DNA of 64,000 nt from Thalassovita mangrovi (GTDB taxonomy: Bacteria > Pseudomonadota > Alphaproteobacteria > Rhodobacterales > Rhodobacteraceae), in assembly GCF_009857745.1 (NCBI RefSeq), contig NZ_WWEN01000001.1, forward strand, positions 186,001 to 250,000. Direction: 5' to 3'. This document shows, piece by piece, positions 29,071 through 37,447 of this stretch. Position numbers and translations under genes: made by a program. Position 1 is the first letter of the stretch, and each line of letters begins with the position of its first letter. The notes under the pieces were generated by a model. The model was not told where the DNA came from and made no database searches. It saw only the letters and a program-made list of their open reading frames with translations.

Positions 29071-30033
29071 ATGAACATTACCTTCAAGCAGCTCGAATAC
29101 TTCATCGCCCTGGCAGAGCAGCGCAATTTCGGCCGCGCCGCCGAGGTCGTGCATATTTCTCAACCCGCCCTGTCGGTGCAGATCCGCGAACTCGAAGCAC
29201 AGCTCGGTCAGCCGCTGGTCGAACGCAAAGCGCGCGACGTGGCGCTGACCCCGTTCGGGCGCATCATCCTCGATCATGCCGAACGGGTGCTGGGCGACAT
29301 GCAATCGCTGAAGGAACAGGCGCGCTGGCGCGACGGCCTGTCGGGCAAGCTGCGGCTGGGCGTGATCCCCACCATCGCGCCTTACATCCTGCCCGCCGCG
29401 CTGGCGGCATTGCGGTCGCGCGATATCCGGCTCGACGTCGAGGTGCAGGAAGGCAAGACCGACCGGCTGATCGACGGGCTGCGCTCGGGCGAATTGGACG
29501 TGGCGCTGATGGCGCTGCCGACGCTGGAACCGGGCATGACCGAATTGCCGCTGTTCGAGGACCGCTTCGTGCTGGCGGGCACCGAAAAGAGGCTGCAGGC
29601 GCTTGGGCCGATGCGCGAAGACCTGCGCCCCGACACACTTGGCGACAGTCAGCTGATGCTGCTGGAAGATGGCCATTGCCTGACCGACCAGGCGCTGGAA
29701 ATCTGCGGCCGCAATCGCGGCCATGCCCAGATCAACATGGGGGCGTCGTCGCTGGCGACGCTGACGCGGCTGGTAGCGGCGGGGTTCGGGCTGACCTTGA
29801 TCCCCGAAATCGCCGTCAGCGCCGAATCCGAAGCCTGCCCCGGGTTACGAATGGTCCGCTTCGCCGATCCCCAGCCGGGGCGGCAGGTCGGTCTGGTGCT
29901 TCGCAAATCCACCCAGGGCGGCCCCTGGCTGGAGGAACTGGTCGAAATCCTCAAGGAATCGGGGCTGGAGCAGATCGACGGCGCGGACCAGACGGTCGGA
30001 GAAAGCGGCGCCGCGGAGAAGCCGGCCGCGTAA
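29071..30033 (+). CDS. oxyR: LysR-type peroxide sensor OxyR
   Basis: A 320-residue LysR regulator whose redox cysteines are both present: Cys203 in LLEDGHCLTDQALEIC and Cys212, the same 9-residue spacing as Cys199/Cys208 of E. coli OxyR. The N-terminal winged HTH is standard (FGRAAEVVHISQPALSVQIRELE). Oxidation by H2O2 forms the disulfide and activates antioxidant genes. It converges on a peroxiredoxin gene that is a likely target. No strong ribosome site precedes ATG 29071, suggesting low expression. Confidence 0.93.
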   Translation: MNITFKQLEYFIALAEQRNFGRAAEVVHISQPALSVQIRELEAQLGQPLVERKARDVALTPFGRIILDHAERVLGDMQSLKEQARWRDGLSGKLRLGVIPTIAPYILPAALAALRSRDIRLDVEVQEGKTDRLIDGLRSGELDVALMALPTLEPGMTELPLFEDRFVLAGTEKRLQALGPMREDLRPDTLGDSQLMLLEDGHCLTDQALEICGRNRGHAQINMGASSLATLTRLVAAGFGLTLIPEIAVSAESEACPGLRMVRFADPQPGRQVGLVLRKSTQGGPWLEELVEILKESGLEQIDGADQTVGESGAAEKPAA

Positions 30034-30038
30034 AGAAA

Positions 30039-30067
30039 AACCCGCGGGCCAGGTGGCGCCGCGGGTT
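30039..30067. terminator. Terminator between oxyR and peroxiredoxin genes
   Basis: Stem AACCCGCGG ... CCGCGGGTT with an 11-nt loop. The left side is preceded by AAAGAAAAA, giving a U-tract for the minus strand, so it mainly ends the peroxiredoxin transcript but may slow both. Confidence 0.75.
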
Positions 30068-30090
30068 CCGTCGGATCGCTGATATCGCGC

Positions 30091-30642
30091 TTATTCGGCG
30101 GCCACTTCGGCGCCGGCGTTTTGCAGGTATTTCAGCAGGTTTTCCGGCGCGCTTTCGCCATAGGGGTCTTCGCCGTGGTTGTCGGCGCGGCCGGGTTCTT
30201 CGAACCAGGCTTCGACGATGCCGTTATTGACGATCGCCGCATAGCGCCAGGACCGCATCCCGAAGCCCAGATTGTCCTTGGCCACCAGCATGCCGACCTT
30301 GCGGGTGAATTCGCCCGACCCGTCCGGGATCACCTTGACGTTCTTGATGCCCTGGGCTTCGGCCCATTTGTTCATCACGAAGCTGTCGTTCACCGACATG
30401 CAGTAGATTTCGTCGATGCCCAGATCCTGGAACGCGCCGAAGTTATCTTCGAAACCGGGCAACTGGTAGGTCGAACAGGTGGGCGTGAAGGCGCCGGGCA
30501 GCGAAAACAGGATCACCCGCTTGCCGGCGAAGTAATCATCGGTGGTCATGTCCTGCCAGCGGAACGGGTTCGGGCCGCCGACGGATTCGTCACGCACACG
30601 GGTGCGGAAGGTGACGTCGGGGAGTTTCAGGCCAGCTTGCAT
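30091..30642 (-). CDS. Prx5-type peroxiredoxin
   Basis: A 183-residue thiol peroxidase that reduces H2O2 and alkyl hydroperoxides. The peroxidatic Cys56 lies in PGAFTPTCSTYQLPGFE; Cys81 (EIYCMSVND) is at the position seen in atypical bacterial/plant PrxII proteins. No glutaredoxin domain is fused. Start 30642 follows AAAAAGGATGCGCCA; frames further upstream are not protein-like. It converges with oxyR, separated by a terminator. Confidence 0.94.
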   Translation of the reverse strand: MQAGLKLPDVTFRTRVRDESVGGPNPFRWQDMTTDDYFAGKRVILFSLPGAFTPTCSTYQLPGFEDNFGAFQDLGIDEIYCMSVNDSFVMNKWAEAQGIKNVKVIPDGSGEFTRKVGMLVAKDNLGFGMRSWRYAAIVNNGIVEAWFEEPGRADNHGEDPYGESAPENLLKYLQNAGAEVAAE

Positions 30643-30895
30643 TGGCGCATCCTTTTTGTTGGGGTCGCGGCACCTTTTAAGGGTTTCAGCCGGGGGGACA
30701 ATCCCGTTTCTGCATGTGCAGCATTGCCGTTGTTGCATTATTTCAGGGGCTTGAAGGTCGAAGCGCCTTGTTTTTCAGGGAAATGTTGCACTTGCGGCAT
30801 CGCCGCCGGGCGGGCGCGCATATCGGTTATGCAGCGCTGGCGGTTCCTTGAGCGGCGAATTATAGTAGAAGCAGCCAAAACAGCAGGACAGTCCC

Positions 30896-31846
30896 GTGCG
30901 TGATCTGAAAATCCCCGAGCAACGCCACCCGGAAAAGGCCCATCGCCCCGATAATGCCCAGCCCAAGAAACCCGACTGGATCCGGGTCAAGGCGCCGGTG
31001 TCGGAGGGCTACAAACAGACCCACAAGATCATGCGCGACCACAAGCTGGTCACCGTCTGCGAAGAAGCCGGCTGCCCCAATGCCGGCGAATGCTGGAGCC
31101 AGGGCCACGCCACCATGATGATCATGGGCGGCATCTGCACCCGTGGCTGCACCTTCTGCAACATCGCCACCGGGCGGCCCGATACGCTCGACGTGTTCGA
31201 ACCGGGCCGGGTCGCCGACGCGGTGCAGAAGCTGGGGCTGAACCACGTGGTGGTGACCTCGGTCGACCGTGACGATCTGGACGACGGCGGCGCGGAACAT
31301 TTCGCCCAGACCATCCGCGCCATCCGTCACCGCTCGCCCGACACCACGATCGAAATCCTGACCCCGGATTTCCTGAAATGCGACGCATCGGCGCTGGAAG
31401 TGGTGGTCGCGGCGAAACCCGACGTGTTCAACCACAACCTTGAAACCGTGCCGGGCCTCTATCCCGAAGTGCGCCCCGGCGCGCGCTATTTCCATTCGCT
31501 GCGGCTGTTGCAGCGGGTCAAGGAACTGGACCCCACGATGTTCACCAAATCTGGCATCATGGTGGGCCTGGGCGAAGACCGCCAGTCAGTGCATCAGGTG
31601 ATGGACGACATGCGCGCCGCCGATATCGATTTCCTCACCATCGGCCAATACCTGCAGCCGACGCCGAAACACCACGCGGTGGACCGGTTCGTGCATCCCG
31701 ATGAATTCGCGTCTTACGAAAAGGCGGCCTATGGCAAGGGATTCCTGATGGTTTCGGCGACGCCGCTGACCCGGTCGTCCTACCACGCGGGCGACGATTT
31801 CGCCCGGCTGCGCGCGGCGCGTCTGGAAAAGCTGGGCCGGGCCTGA
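30896..31846 (+). CDS. lipA: Lipoyl synthase
   Basis: Radical-SAM enzyme that inserts two sulfurs into protein-bound octanoate to make lipoate. 316 residues. It has both [4Fe-4S] motifs: the auxiliary cluster C55-X4-C60-X5-C66 ([12 protein letters not shown]) and the radical-SAM triad C81-X3-C85-X2-C88 (CTRGCTFC). The start is GTG, with AGGACAG upstream. It is followed directly by repeat copy 3. No lipB is adjacent. Confidence 0.97.
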   Translation: MRDLKIPEQRHPEKAHRPDNAQPKKPDWIRVKAPVSEGYKQTHKIMRDHKLVTVCEEAGCPNAGECWSQGHATMMIMGGICTRGCTFCNIATGRPDTLDVFEPGRVADAVQKLGLNHVVVTSVDRDDLDDGGAEHFAQTIRAIRHRSPDTTIEILTPDFLKCDASALEVVVAAKPDVFNHNLETVPGLYPEVRPGARYFHSLRLLQRVKELDPTMFTKSGIMVGLGEDRQSVHQVMDDMRAADIDFLTIGQYLQPTPKHHAVDRFVHPDEFASYEKAAYGKGFLMVSATPLTRSSYHAGDDFARLRAARLEKLGRA

Positions 31847-31858
31847 TCTCAGTGAAGG

Positions 31859-31906
31859 CTGGGGGCGCTGCCCCCAGACCCCCGGGATATTTTTAAACAG
31901 AAGAAG
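31859..31906 (+). repeat. Dispersed intergenic hairpin repeat, copy 3
   Basis: The most compact copy: CTGGGGGCGCTGCCCCCAG hairpin, then ACCCCCGGGATATTTTTA and AACAGAAGAAG. It lacks the inner hairpin of copies 1 and 2. It starts 12 bp after the lipA stop codon. Confidence 0.75.
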
Positions 31907-31923
31907 GGCAAGTGAGTTCCTTG

Positions 31924-31957
31924 TTTCTTCTTGGTCGAAATACTCCCGCCGGAGGCA
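31924..31957 (-). repeat. Related repeat tail in inverted orientation
   Basis: On the minus strand it reads GCCTCCGGCGGGAGTATTTC followed by GACCAAGAAGAA, the same plan as the tail of copy 3 (CCCGGGATATTT...CAGAAGAAG). It faces copy 3 head-to-head in the gap between the converging lipA and cytochrome genes. Confidence 0.5.
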
Positions 31958-31963
31958 GCCCGA

Positions 31964-31988
31964 AAGAAAAGGCCGCAGGCGTTTTCTT
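31964..31988. terminator. Bidirectional terminator between lipA and the cytochrome gene
   Basis: AAGAAAAGGCC / GGCGTTTTCTT form an 11-bp stem with one mismatch and a 3-nt loop. A- and T-rich ends make it usable from either strand. Confidence 0.55.
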
Positions 31989-32026
31989 GAGATACCAAGC
32001 GCGCCTGGCACGGGCGCACAATCGGA

Positions 32027-32917
32027 TCACTCCACCGCCGGGACCGCCTTGAGATAGGCGGCGATGGCGCGGCGATCCTCGACCGGCAGTTTTGCGAGGT
32101 TCTGCACCACCTCGGCCATCTCGCCCCCGGCGCTGTCGTAGTCCGGGGTGAAGCCGGAGGTGAAATACTCCACCAGATCGGGTTCGGACCAGGTGAGCTT
32201 GCCCGGGGTGATATTGGGGATGGTGCCGCGCCCGGCCGGGTTGGGTGCGCCGCCCAGCCAGCGGGCGTAATCGATCCCGCCCAAGGCGTTGCGCGGGCTG
32301 TGGCATTCGCCGCAATGGCCCAGCCCTTCGACGAGGGCACGGCCGCGGGCGGCTTCGGGCGGCAGATCGGCGGTGACCACTTGATCCGGCCCACTGAACA
32401 GGAATTTCCAACCGCCCAGCAGGCGGCGGATGGAGAAGGGGAAGCCGACCTCATGCGCGGTGTCGGGCAGGTCCGAAGCGGGCAGGGTTTGCAGGAAGGC
32501 CCAGAGGTCGACCATGTCCTGCAGGTCTGCGCGCGCGTAGGAGGTGTAGGGGAAGGCCGGGTAATAATGACTGCCATCCGGCGCGGTGCCGTGGCGCATC
32601 GCGTTGACCAGGTCGACCGCCTGCCAGCCGCCAATGCCGTGGGTCGGATCGGGCGAGATATTGGGCGCGTGGAACGTGCCGAAATCGCTGGCAAAACCGC
32701 GCCCGCCCGACAGCACCAGCCGCGCGTCGCCCTCGGCCCCCGGGGCGGAATGGCAAGCGGCGCAGCCGCCGGCCCAGAACACCGTTTCGCCCCGTACGGC
32801 ATCGCCGGTCAGACCGGCAATGTCCGTTTCGCTGACGCGTTTGGGCGCGGTGATCCACCAGAACACCGCGCCCGCCAGAATGATCAGGAAGACGAAATAC
32901 CTTGCAGCCCTGTACAT
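32027..32917 (-). CDS. Membrane-anchored di-haem cytochrome c
   Basis: A 296-residue periplasmic electron carrier tethered by an N-terminal span (ARYFVFLIILAGAVFWWI). It has two haem c motifs, CAACH (residues 52-56) and CGECH (about 201-205), each in its own cytochrome c domain. Likely axial Met ligands lie in the segments between. It resembles the cytochrome subunits of membrane dehydrogenases (alcohol/gluconate type) but no dehydrogenase gene is next to it. The cytochrome c-prime-like gene lies 14 bp upstream on the same strand, suggesting coexpression. Confidence 0.88.
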   Translation of the reverse strand: MYRAARYFVFLIILAGAVFWWITAPKRVSETDIAGLTGDAVRGETVFWAGGCAACHSAPGAEGDARLVLSGGRGFASDFGTFHAPNISPDPTHGIGGWQAVDLVNAMRHGTAPDGSHYYPAFPYTSYARADLQDMVDLWAFLQTLPASDLPDTAHEVGFPFSIRRLLGGWKFLFSGPDQVVTADLPPEAARGRALVEGLGHCGECHSPRNALGGIDYARWLGGAPNPAGRGTIPNITPGKLTWSEPDLVEYFTSGFTPDYDSAGGEMAEVVQNLAKLPVEDRRAIAAYLKAVPAVE

Positions 32918-32931
32918 CCTGCTCGCCCGGA

Positions 32932-33390
32932 TCAGCTATCGGGCGCGCGATAGGCCTTGTGGCAGGCACCGCAGGCGCCGCCCAGCGGCCCCATCGCGCC
33001 CTGCAGCGACTCGAGGCTCTGACCGGCGGCCATTTCCATGCCGGCAGCCGCTTCGCCCAGTGCCATCGCCTTTTTCATCACGTCGTCGGGATTGTCCCAG
33101 ATCGCGGGCAGGGCGCGGGTGCCCTCGGCCGACATATCATCGGACCCTTCCGGCCACAGGCGCGACGAATCGAGCTTGGTCAGGGACGCCAGGCTGGCGG
33201 CGGCAGCCCCGGCTTTGTCGGCGTCATAGGGCACGGCGCCCTTGGCCATGCCGCCCAGCAGGCCCAGGTAATGGGCATAGAGCTCCATCTGGCCCTGGCG
33301 CGCCTTGATGGCGGCCTCATTGGCGTAAGCTGCGCTGCCGACGCCGGCGGCGAGGGTGAGAGCGAGGGTGAACTTGGTAATGGCTTTCAT
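32932..33390 (-). CDS. Cytochrome c' family protein
   Basis: A 152-residue periplasmic four-helix protein. It has a signal peptide (ITKFTLALTLAAGVGSAAYA) and a C-terminal haem site GACGACHKAYRAPDS (CxxCH at 140-144), the hallmark of cytochrome c', where the haem is five-coordinate and binds NO or CO. The helices between are rich in Ala/Met. It may buffer NO or pass electrons to the adjacent di-haem cytochrome. Start 33390 gives the signal peptide; the in-frame ATG at 33435 is less likely. Confidence 0.87.
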   Translation of the reverse strand: MKAITKFTLALTLAAGVGSAAYANEAAIKARQGQMELYAHYLGLLGGMAKGAVPYDADKAGAAAASLASLTKLDSSRLWPEGSDDMSAEGTRALPAIWDNPDDVMKKAMALGEAAAGMEMAAGQSLESLQGAMGPLGGACGACHKAYRAPDS

Positions 33391-33474
33391 CAGTGAAACT
33401 CCGCTTTGGCTGCTATTCAAGGGCAGCTTAACCATGGGACCACCGGAGGGAATTCACAACTTCGTCAGAACCAC

Positions 33475-33648
33475 TTACGGGCGCAGGAAGCGGGCGCGAC
33501 CGTCCAGCGTCAACCAGTCCGGCCAGCCGATCCAGCGTTCCACCGCATAGATCGCCAGGCAGATCACGATCACCGCCAGCACCAGCCTGACCCGGCCCGC
33601 CGAGGGCGGGTTGCGCGCCCATTTCGACATCCGGAACAGCCAGTGCAT
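33475..33648 (-). CDS. 57-residue single-span membrane protein
   Basis: A short gene in the gap between hpt and the cytochrome c' gene. The sequence has a basic N-terminus (MHWLFRMSKWARNPPSAGRV), one hydrophobic span (VRLVLAVIVICLAIYAVE) and a Trp-rich tail (WIGWPDWLTLDGRARFLRP). The ATG is 7 bp after the hpt stop, pointing to translation from the hpt transcript. I do not know its function. The charge pattern predicts N-in, C-out topology. Confidence 0.75.
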   Translation of the reverse strand: MHWLFRMSKWARNPPSAGRVRLVLAVIVICLAIYAVERWIGWPDWLTLDGRARFLRP

Positions 33649-33655
33649 CGCGGGC

Positions 33656-34207
33656 TCACGCCTTGTCTTCGTCGGTGAAACGGACCTTGCCGATATAGGG
33701 CAGGTTGCGGTTGCGCTGCGCGAAATCGATGCCGTAGCCGACGACGAATTCGTCGGGAATCTCGAACCCGATCCAGTCGGCCTTCACATCGGTTTCCCGG
33801 CGCGACGGCTTGTCCAGCAGGGCGATGGTTCTCAGCCGCGCGGGGCTGCGCGATTTCAGCAGGCCCAGCACGTGGGTCAGGGTGTAACCGGTATCGACGA
33901 TATCCTCGACCACCAGCACGTCGCGGCCTTCGATTTCGCCGCGCAGGTCCTTGAGGATACGCACCTCGCGCGAGCTTTCCATCGCGTTGCCATAGGACGA
34001 GGCTTCGAGGAAATCGACCTCCACCGGCAGGTCCAACTCGCGCACCAGATCGGCGATGAAGACGAAACTGCCGCGCAACAGCCCGACCACGACCAGTTTC
34101 CCGGTATCGGCGAATTCTTCTTCGATCTCGCGCGCCAAGGCTTCGATCCGCGCTGCGATCTGCTTGGCCGAGATCATTTCGTCGATGACATATGGACGCT
34201 CTGGCAT
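33656..34207 (-). CDS. hpt: Hypoxanthine phosphoribosyltransferase
   Basis: Purine salvage enzyme making IMP (and GMP) from base plus PRPP. At 183 residues it is of normal size. The PRPP-binding loop is [14 protein letters not shown] (about residues 95-108), with the purine-contacting [20 protein letters not shown] near the end and the flexible-loop SSYGN. Start 34207 follows AGGGGGTGTC; the longer ATG at 34222 is unlikely. It heads a likely hpt-small-membrane-protein unit and is divergent from ratA. Confidence 0.96.
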   Translation of the reverse strand: MPERPYVIDEMISAKQIAARIEALAREIEEEFADTGKLVVVGLLRGSFVFIADLVRELDLPVEVDFLEASSYGNAMESSREVRILKDLRGEIEGRDVLVVEDIVDTGYTLTHVLGLLKSRSPARLRTIALLDKPSRRETDVKADWIGFEIPDEFVVGYGIDFAQRNRNLPYIGKVRFTDEDKA

Positions 34208-34276
34208 GACACCCCCTTGCAATTTCGCGCTCAGTCTACGAAATCAGCCCCCACTGTCACGCGAAAAAGGGGCGAC

Positions 34277-34729
34277 ATGCCGACCCATTCCGAAACCCGC
34301 CGCCTGCCATATACGGCGCAGCAGATGTACGATCTGGTGGCCGATGTGGCGGCCTATCCGAAATTCCTGCCCTGGTGCGCCGCGGCGCGGATCCGCAGCG
34401 TGACGCCGGAGGGTGACGGGCGCGAGGTGATGGAGGCCGACCTGGTGATCAGCTTCAAGGTGTTCCGCGAACGGTTCGGCAGCCGGGTGATCCTCGATCC
34501 GCAAGGGCTGAAGATCGACACCGAATACCTGGACGGGCCGTTCAAATACATGAAATCGACCTGGTCCTTCGCCGATGCCGAAGGGGGCTGCGACGTGTCC
34601 TTCTTCGTCGATTTCGAATTCAAGAACGCCGTGCTGCAGGGGATCATCGGGGTGGTGTTCAACGAAGCAATGCACCGCATCGTGCGCGCCTTCGAAAACC
34701 GGGCGGCGGACCTTTACGGCGCCGCCTGA
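34277..34729 (+). CDS. RatA/COQ10 family ubiquinone-binding START-domain protein
   Basis: A 150-residue START/polyketide-cyclase-like fold (ETRRLPYTAQQMYDLVADVAAYPKFLPWC, then GFKYMKSTWSF-type strands and the long C-terminal helix). Mitochondrial homologue COQ10 binds ubiquinone and helps respiration. In E. coli the family is named RatA, reported as a ribosome-association toxin, but no antitoxin partner is here, so a quinone role is favoured. Start 34277 follows AAAGGGG. It precedes the MmgE/PrpD gene by 37 bp. Confidence 0.88.
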   Translation: MPTHSETRRLPYTAQQMYDLVADVAAYPKFLPWCAAARIRSVTPEGDGREVMEADLVISFKVFRERFGSRVILDPQGLKIDTEYLDGPFKYMKSTWSFADAEGGCDVSFFVDFEFKNAVLQGIIGVVFNEAMHRIVRAFENRAADLYGAA

Positions 34730-34738
34730 GGCGCTAAC

Positions 34739-34761
34739 CTTCCCCCGATCAGAGGGGGAGG
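34739..34761 (+). promoter_or_regulatory. Hairpin sequestering the ribosome site of the MmgE/PrpD gene
   Basis: CTTCCCCC (34739-34746), loop GATCAGA, GGGGGAGG (34754-34761). The right arm is the Shine-Dalgarno sequence of the GTG start at 34767. The stem would block initiation unless opened by upstream translation or a ligand/protein. Confidence 0.45.
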
Positions 34762-34766
34762 ATTCT

Positions 34767-36068
34767 GTGTCAGGTATCACCAAACAGATCGCGGATTTCG
34801 CGGCAGGCACCGCAGCGGACCGGATCGACGCGGAGGCGATGGCGGTGATGCGCCTGTCGCTGCTCGACTGGCTGTCGGTGGGCATCGCCGGGCGGGACGA
34901 GCCGGTTTCCGCCATCGTGCGGGACATGGTGGCGGAGGAAGCGGGCGCGGCGCAGGCCACGGTGTTTGGCGGCGTTATGGTTCCGGTGCGGGCGGCGGCG
35001 CTGGCCAATGGCACCATCGCCCATGCGCTGGATTACGACGACACCCATTTCGCCAACATCGGCCACCCCTCGGCGCCGGTCGTCGCGGCGGCCCTGGCGG
35101 TGGCAGAAAAGACCGGGGCGGATGGCGCGGCGTTTCAGCAGGCCTGCCTGATCGGGGTGGAATGTTCCACCCGTATAGGCATCTGGCTGGGCCGCGATCA
35201 TTACCAGGGCGGGTTCCATCAGACCGGCACCGCCGGAACCTTCGGCGCGGCGATGGCGGTGGCACGTTTGATGGGGCTGGATGCCGCGCAATGCGAAATG
35301 GTGCTGGGGCTGGCGGCGACCCGCGCCTCGGGGCTGAAATCGCAATTCGGCACCATGGCGAAACCCTATAACGCCGGTCTGGCCGCGTCGAACGGGGTGG
35401 AGGCCGCGACGCTGGTGGCGCGCGGCTTCGTCGCCAATCCGCTGGGGCTGGAGGCGGCGCAGGGATTTGGGCCGACCCATATGGGGCAGGCCGACATGTC
35501 TGCCTTGGACGGGCTGGGCACGACCTGGGTGTTCCCGCAGGTCAGCCACAAGTTCCACGCCTGCTGCCACGGACTGCACGCGGTGCTGGAAGCGGCACGA
35601 ACGCTCGATGCCGTCGATCCGGATCGGATCGCCGCCATACGGGTGCGTACCCATCCGCGCTGGATGACTGTGTGCAATCAGCCGGAACCGATGACCGGGC
35701 TGGGGGCGAAATTCAGCTATGCCACCGTGCTGCCGATGCACTTCCTCGGCCACGATACAGGCGCGCTGGACAGCTATACCGATGCGCTTTGCGCCGATGC
35801 CGCGATCCAACGGTTGCGGAAGCTGGTCGAGGTGACCGCGGACGACAGCGTCAGCGAAACCGGCGCGGTGCTGGAGGTCGAGCTGAGCGATGGCGGCAAG
35901 ATGCAGGCGACGCACGACCTGAACGCGCCGATGCCGCTGGCGGAGCGCGAGGCGAAGGTCCGGGCGAAATCGCGCAGCCTGATAGGGGAAGACCGGCCAG
36001 AGGAAGCCTGGGCTGCCATCTGCGCCGAGGCGCCTGCATCGAGTATCGCCAGCTTTCTGACCTCCTGA
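34767..36068 (+). CDS. MmgE/PrpD family protein
   Basis: A 433-residue member of the 2-methylcitrate dehydratase/aconitate decarboxylase family. Conserved stretches are LSLLDWLSVGIAGRDEP, GTIAHALDYDDTHFANIGHPSAPV (the active-site aspartate/histidine block), MAKPYNAGLAASNGVEAATLV and VSHKFHACCHGLHAVLEA. No prpB/prpC or methylcitrate genes are adjacent, so the substrate is uncertain; many roseobacter paralogues act on other dicarboxylates. The start is GTG 34767 after a strong SD enclosed in a hairpin. Frames further upstream overlap ratA and are not coding. Confidence 0.9.
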   Translation: MSGITKQIADFAAGTAADRIDAEAMAVMRLSLLDWLSVGIAGRDEPVSAIVRDMVAEEAGAAQATVFGGVMVPVRAAALANGTIAHALDYDDTHFANIGHPSAPVVAAALAVAEKTGADGAAFQQACLIGVECSTRIGIWLGRDHYQGGFHQTGTAGTFGAAMAVARLMGLDAAQCEMVLGLAATRASGLKSQFGTMAKPYNAGLAASNGVEAATLVARGFVANPLGLEAAQGFGPTHMGQADMSALDGLGTTWVFPQVSHKFHACCHGLHAVLEAARTLDAVDPDRIAAIRVRTHPRWMTVCNQPEPMTGLGAKFSYATVLPMHFLGHDTGALDSYTDALCADAAIQRLRKLVEVTADDSVSETGAVLEVELSDGGKMQATHDLNAPMPLAEREAKVRAKSRSLIGEDRPEEAWAAICAEAPASSIASFLTS

Positions 36069-36072
36069 TGCA

Positions 36073-36102
36073 AAACGGGCCCCGATGGGGCCCGTTTGTT
36101 TT
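36073..36102. terminator. Bidirectional terminator between MmgE/PrpD gene and amtB
   Basis: A perfect 11-bp stem (AAACGGGCCCC, loop GAT, GGGGCCCGTTT) with GTTTT on the + side and an A-run on the other. It serves both converging genes. Confidence 0.9.
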
Positions 36103-36118
36103 CCGACCTGCGCCGTCC

Positions 36119-37297
36119 TTACGACCGGTGATCGTAGGCCCGTTCACCGTGAACGCTGAGGTCCAGACCGTTGGTTTCGGTTTCCGCATCCACCCGCAGC
36201 GGGGTGATCATGGCGACCAGCTTGGCGATGATGACCGAAGCCACCAGGGTGAAGGCCCCGACGATGGCGAGGCTGCCCAGCTGCGCCGCCCAGCTGCCCG
36301 CGCCGAACACCGCGATCATGATCGTGCCGAAGATGCCGCCGACGCCATGCACCGCGAAGACGTCCAAAGTGTCGTCGATATCGAGCTTGTTGCGGATCAC
36401 GTTGACCATTTCCTGGCACAGTACACCGGCGATCGCACCGATGATCAGCGCCTCGACCGGGCCCACGAAACCGCTGGCCGGGGTGATCGAGGCCAGACCG
36501 GCGATGGTGCCGGTGACCAGACCCACCAGCGACGCCTTGCCGTATTTGATCCGTTCCCACAGCGCCCAGGTGAGCGACGCGGTGGCGGCCGAGATATGGG
36601 TCACGGTCAGCGCCATCGCGGCGCCGCCATCGGCGGCCAGTTGCGATCCGCCGTTGAAGCCGAACCAGCCGACCCACAGCATCGCCGCGCCGATCATCAC
36701 GTAGCCGGGATTGTGCGGCGGGGTGGTCTTGTTGCGGCGCGCGCCCAGCATGACGGCCAGAACCAGCGCCGCGATGCCCGCGGTTTCATGCACCACGATG
36801 CCGCCCGCGAAATCCTTCACGCCGGTGTCGCCGAAGATGCCGCCATCGGCCAGAAATCCGCCGCCCCAGATCCAGTGCGTCACCGGCGCGTAGACGATCA
36901 GCATCCAAAGCGCCGAAAACAGCAGCACGAAGCCGAAACCGATCCGTTCCACGTAAGCGCCGACGATCAGCGCCGGCGTGATGATGGCGAAGGTCATCTG
37001 GAAGGCAAAGAACAGCACCTCGGGCAGGGTGCCCGACAGGGTATCGGCGGTGATGCCGTTGAGGAACAGCTTGCCCAGGCCACCCCACAGCGCGCCGCCG
37101 TCGCCGAAGGCCACCGAATAGCCAAGCGCGAACCACAGGACGCTCATCAGGCAGGCGATGGCATAGCAATGCATGAAAACGCTCAGCACGTTGCGCGCGC
37201 GAACCAGGCCGCCGTAAAACAGCGCCAGTCCGGGCAATGTCATGAACAGCACAAGGGCCGTCGCGACGATGATCCAGGCGGTATCCGCTCCGTTCAT
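36119..37297 (-). CDS. amtB: Ammonium transporter AmtB
   Basis: An inner-membrane ammonium channel of 392 residues with about eleven spans. Both pore histidines are present in the usual contexts, VVHETAGIAAL and FAVHGVGGIFGTI, as are the Amt marks LFYGGLVRARNVLSVFM and THWIWGGGF. A glnK gene normally precedes amtB, but none is in this window. Expression in this group is usually raised by NtrC under nitrogen limitation, and ntrBC lies 2.5 kb away. I could not identify an NtrC operator in the 150 bp upstream. Confidence 0.95.
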   Translation of the reverse strand: MNGADTAWIIVATALVLFMTLPGLALFYGGLVRARNVLSVFMHCYAIACLMSVLWFALGYSVAFGDGGALWGGLGKLFLNGITADTLSGTLPEVLFFAFQMTFAIITPALIVGAYVERIGFGFVLLFSALWMLIVYAPVTHWIWGGGFLADGGIFGDTGVKDFAGGIVVHETAGIAALVLAVMLGARRNKTTPPHNPGYVMIGAAMLWVGWFGFNGGSQLAADGGAAMALTVTHISAATASLTWALWERIKYGKASLVGLVTGTIAGLASITPASGFVGPVEALIIGAIAGVLCQEMVNVIRNKLDIDDTLDVFAVHGVGGIFGTIMIAVFGAGSWAAQLGSLAIVGAFTLVASVIIAKLVAMITPLRVDAETETNGLDLSVHGERAYDHRS

Positions 37298-37447
37298 TGA
37301 TCCTTCCTTCCTTTTTGGTTGGCGCGGATCAATCGTGAAACGGATGCAAAAGAAAGCAACAATAGGCCGAATGGGCGTTTAAAAAGGCGTCAGTTTGCAA
37401 AATGACTAATAGATAGGCGCTATATTGTACCTATGGCGCATTACGCA

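Noticed and set aside
34277-34729. Toxin-antitoxin module with ratA
   Set aside because: No antitoxin (RatB) gene follows; the family is better read here as a COQ10-type quinone-binding protein.
37298-37447. NtrC operator (CGCC-N9-GGCG type) upstream of amtB
   Set aside because: Only GGCG direct words are present, not the spaced inverted pair, so I could not support the site.
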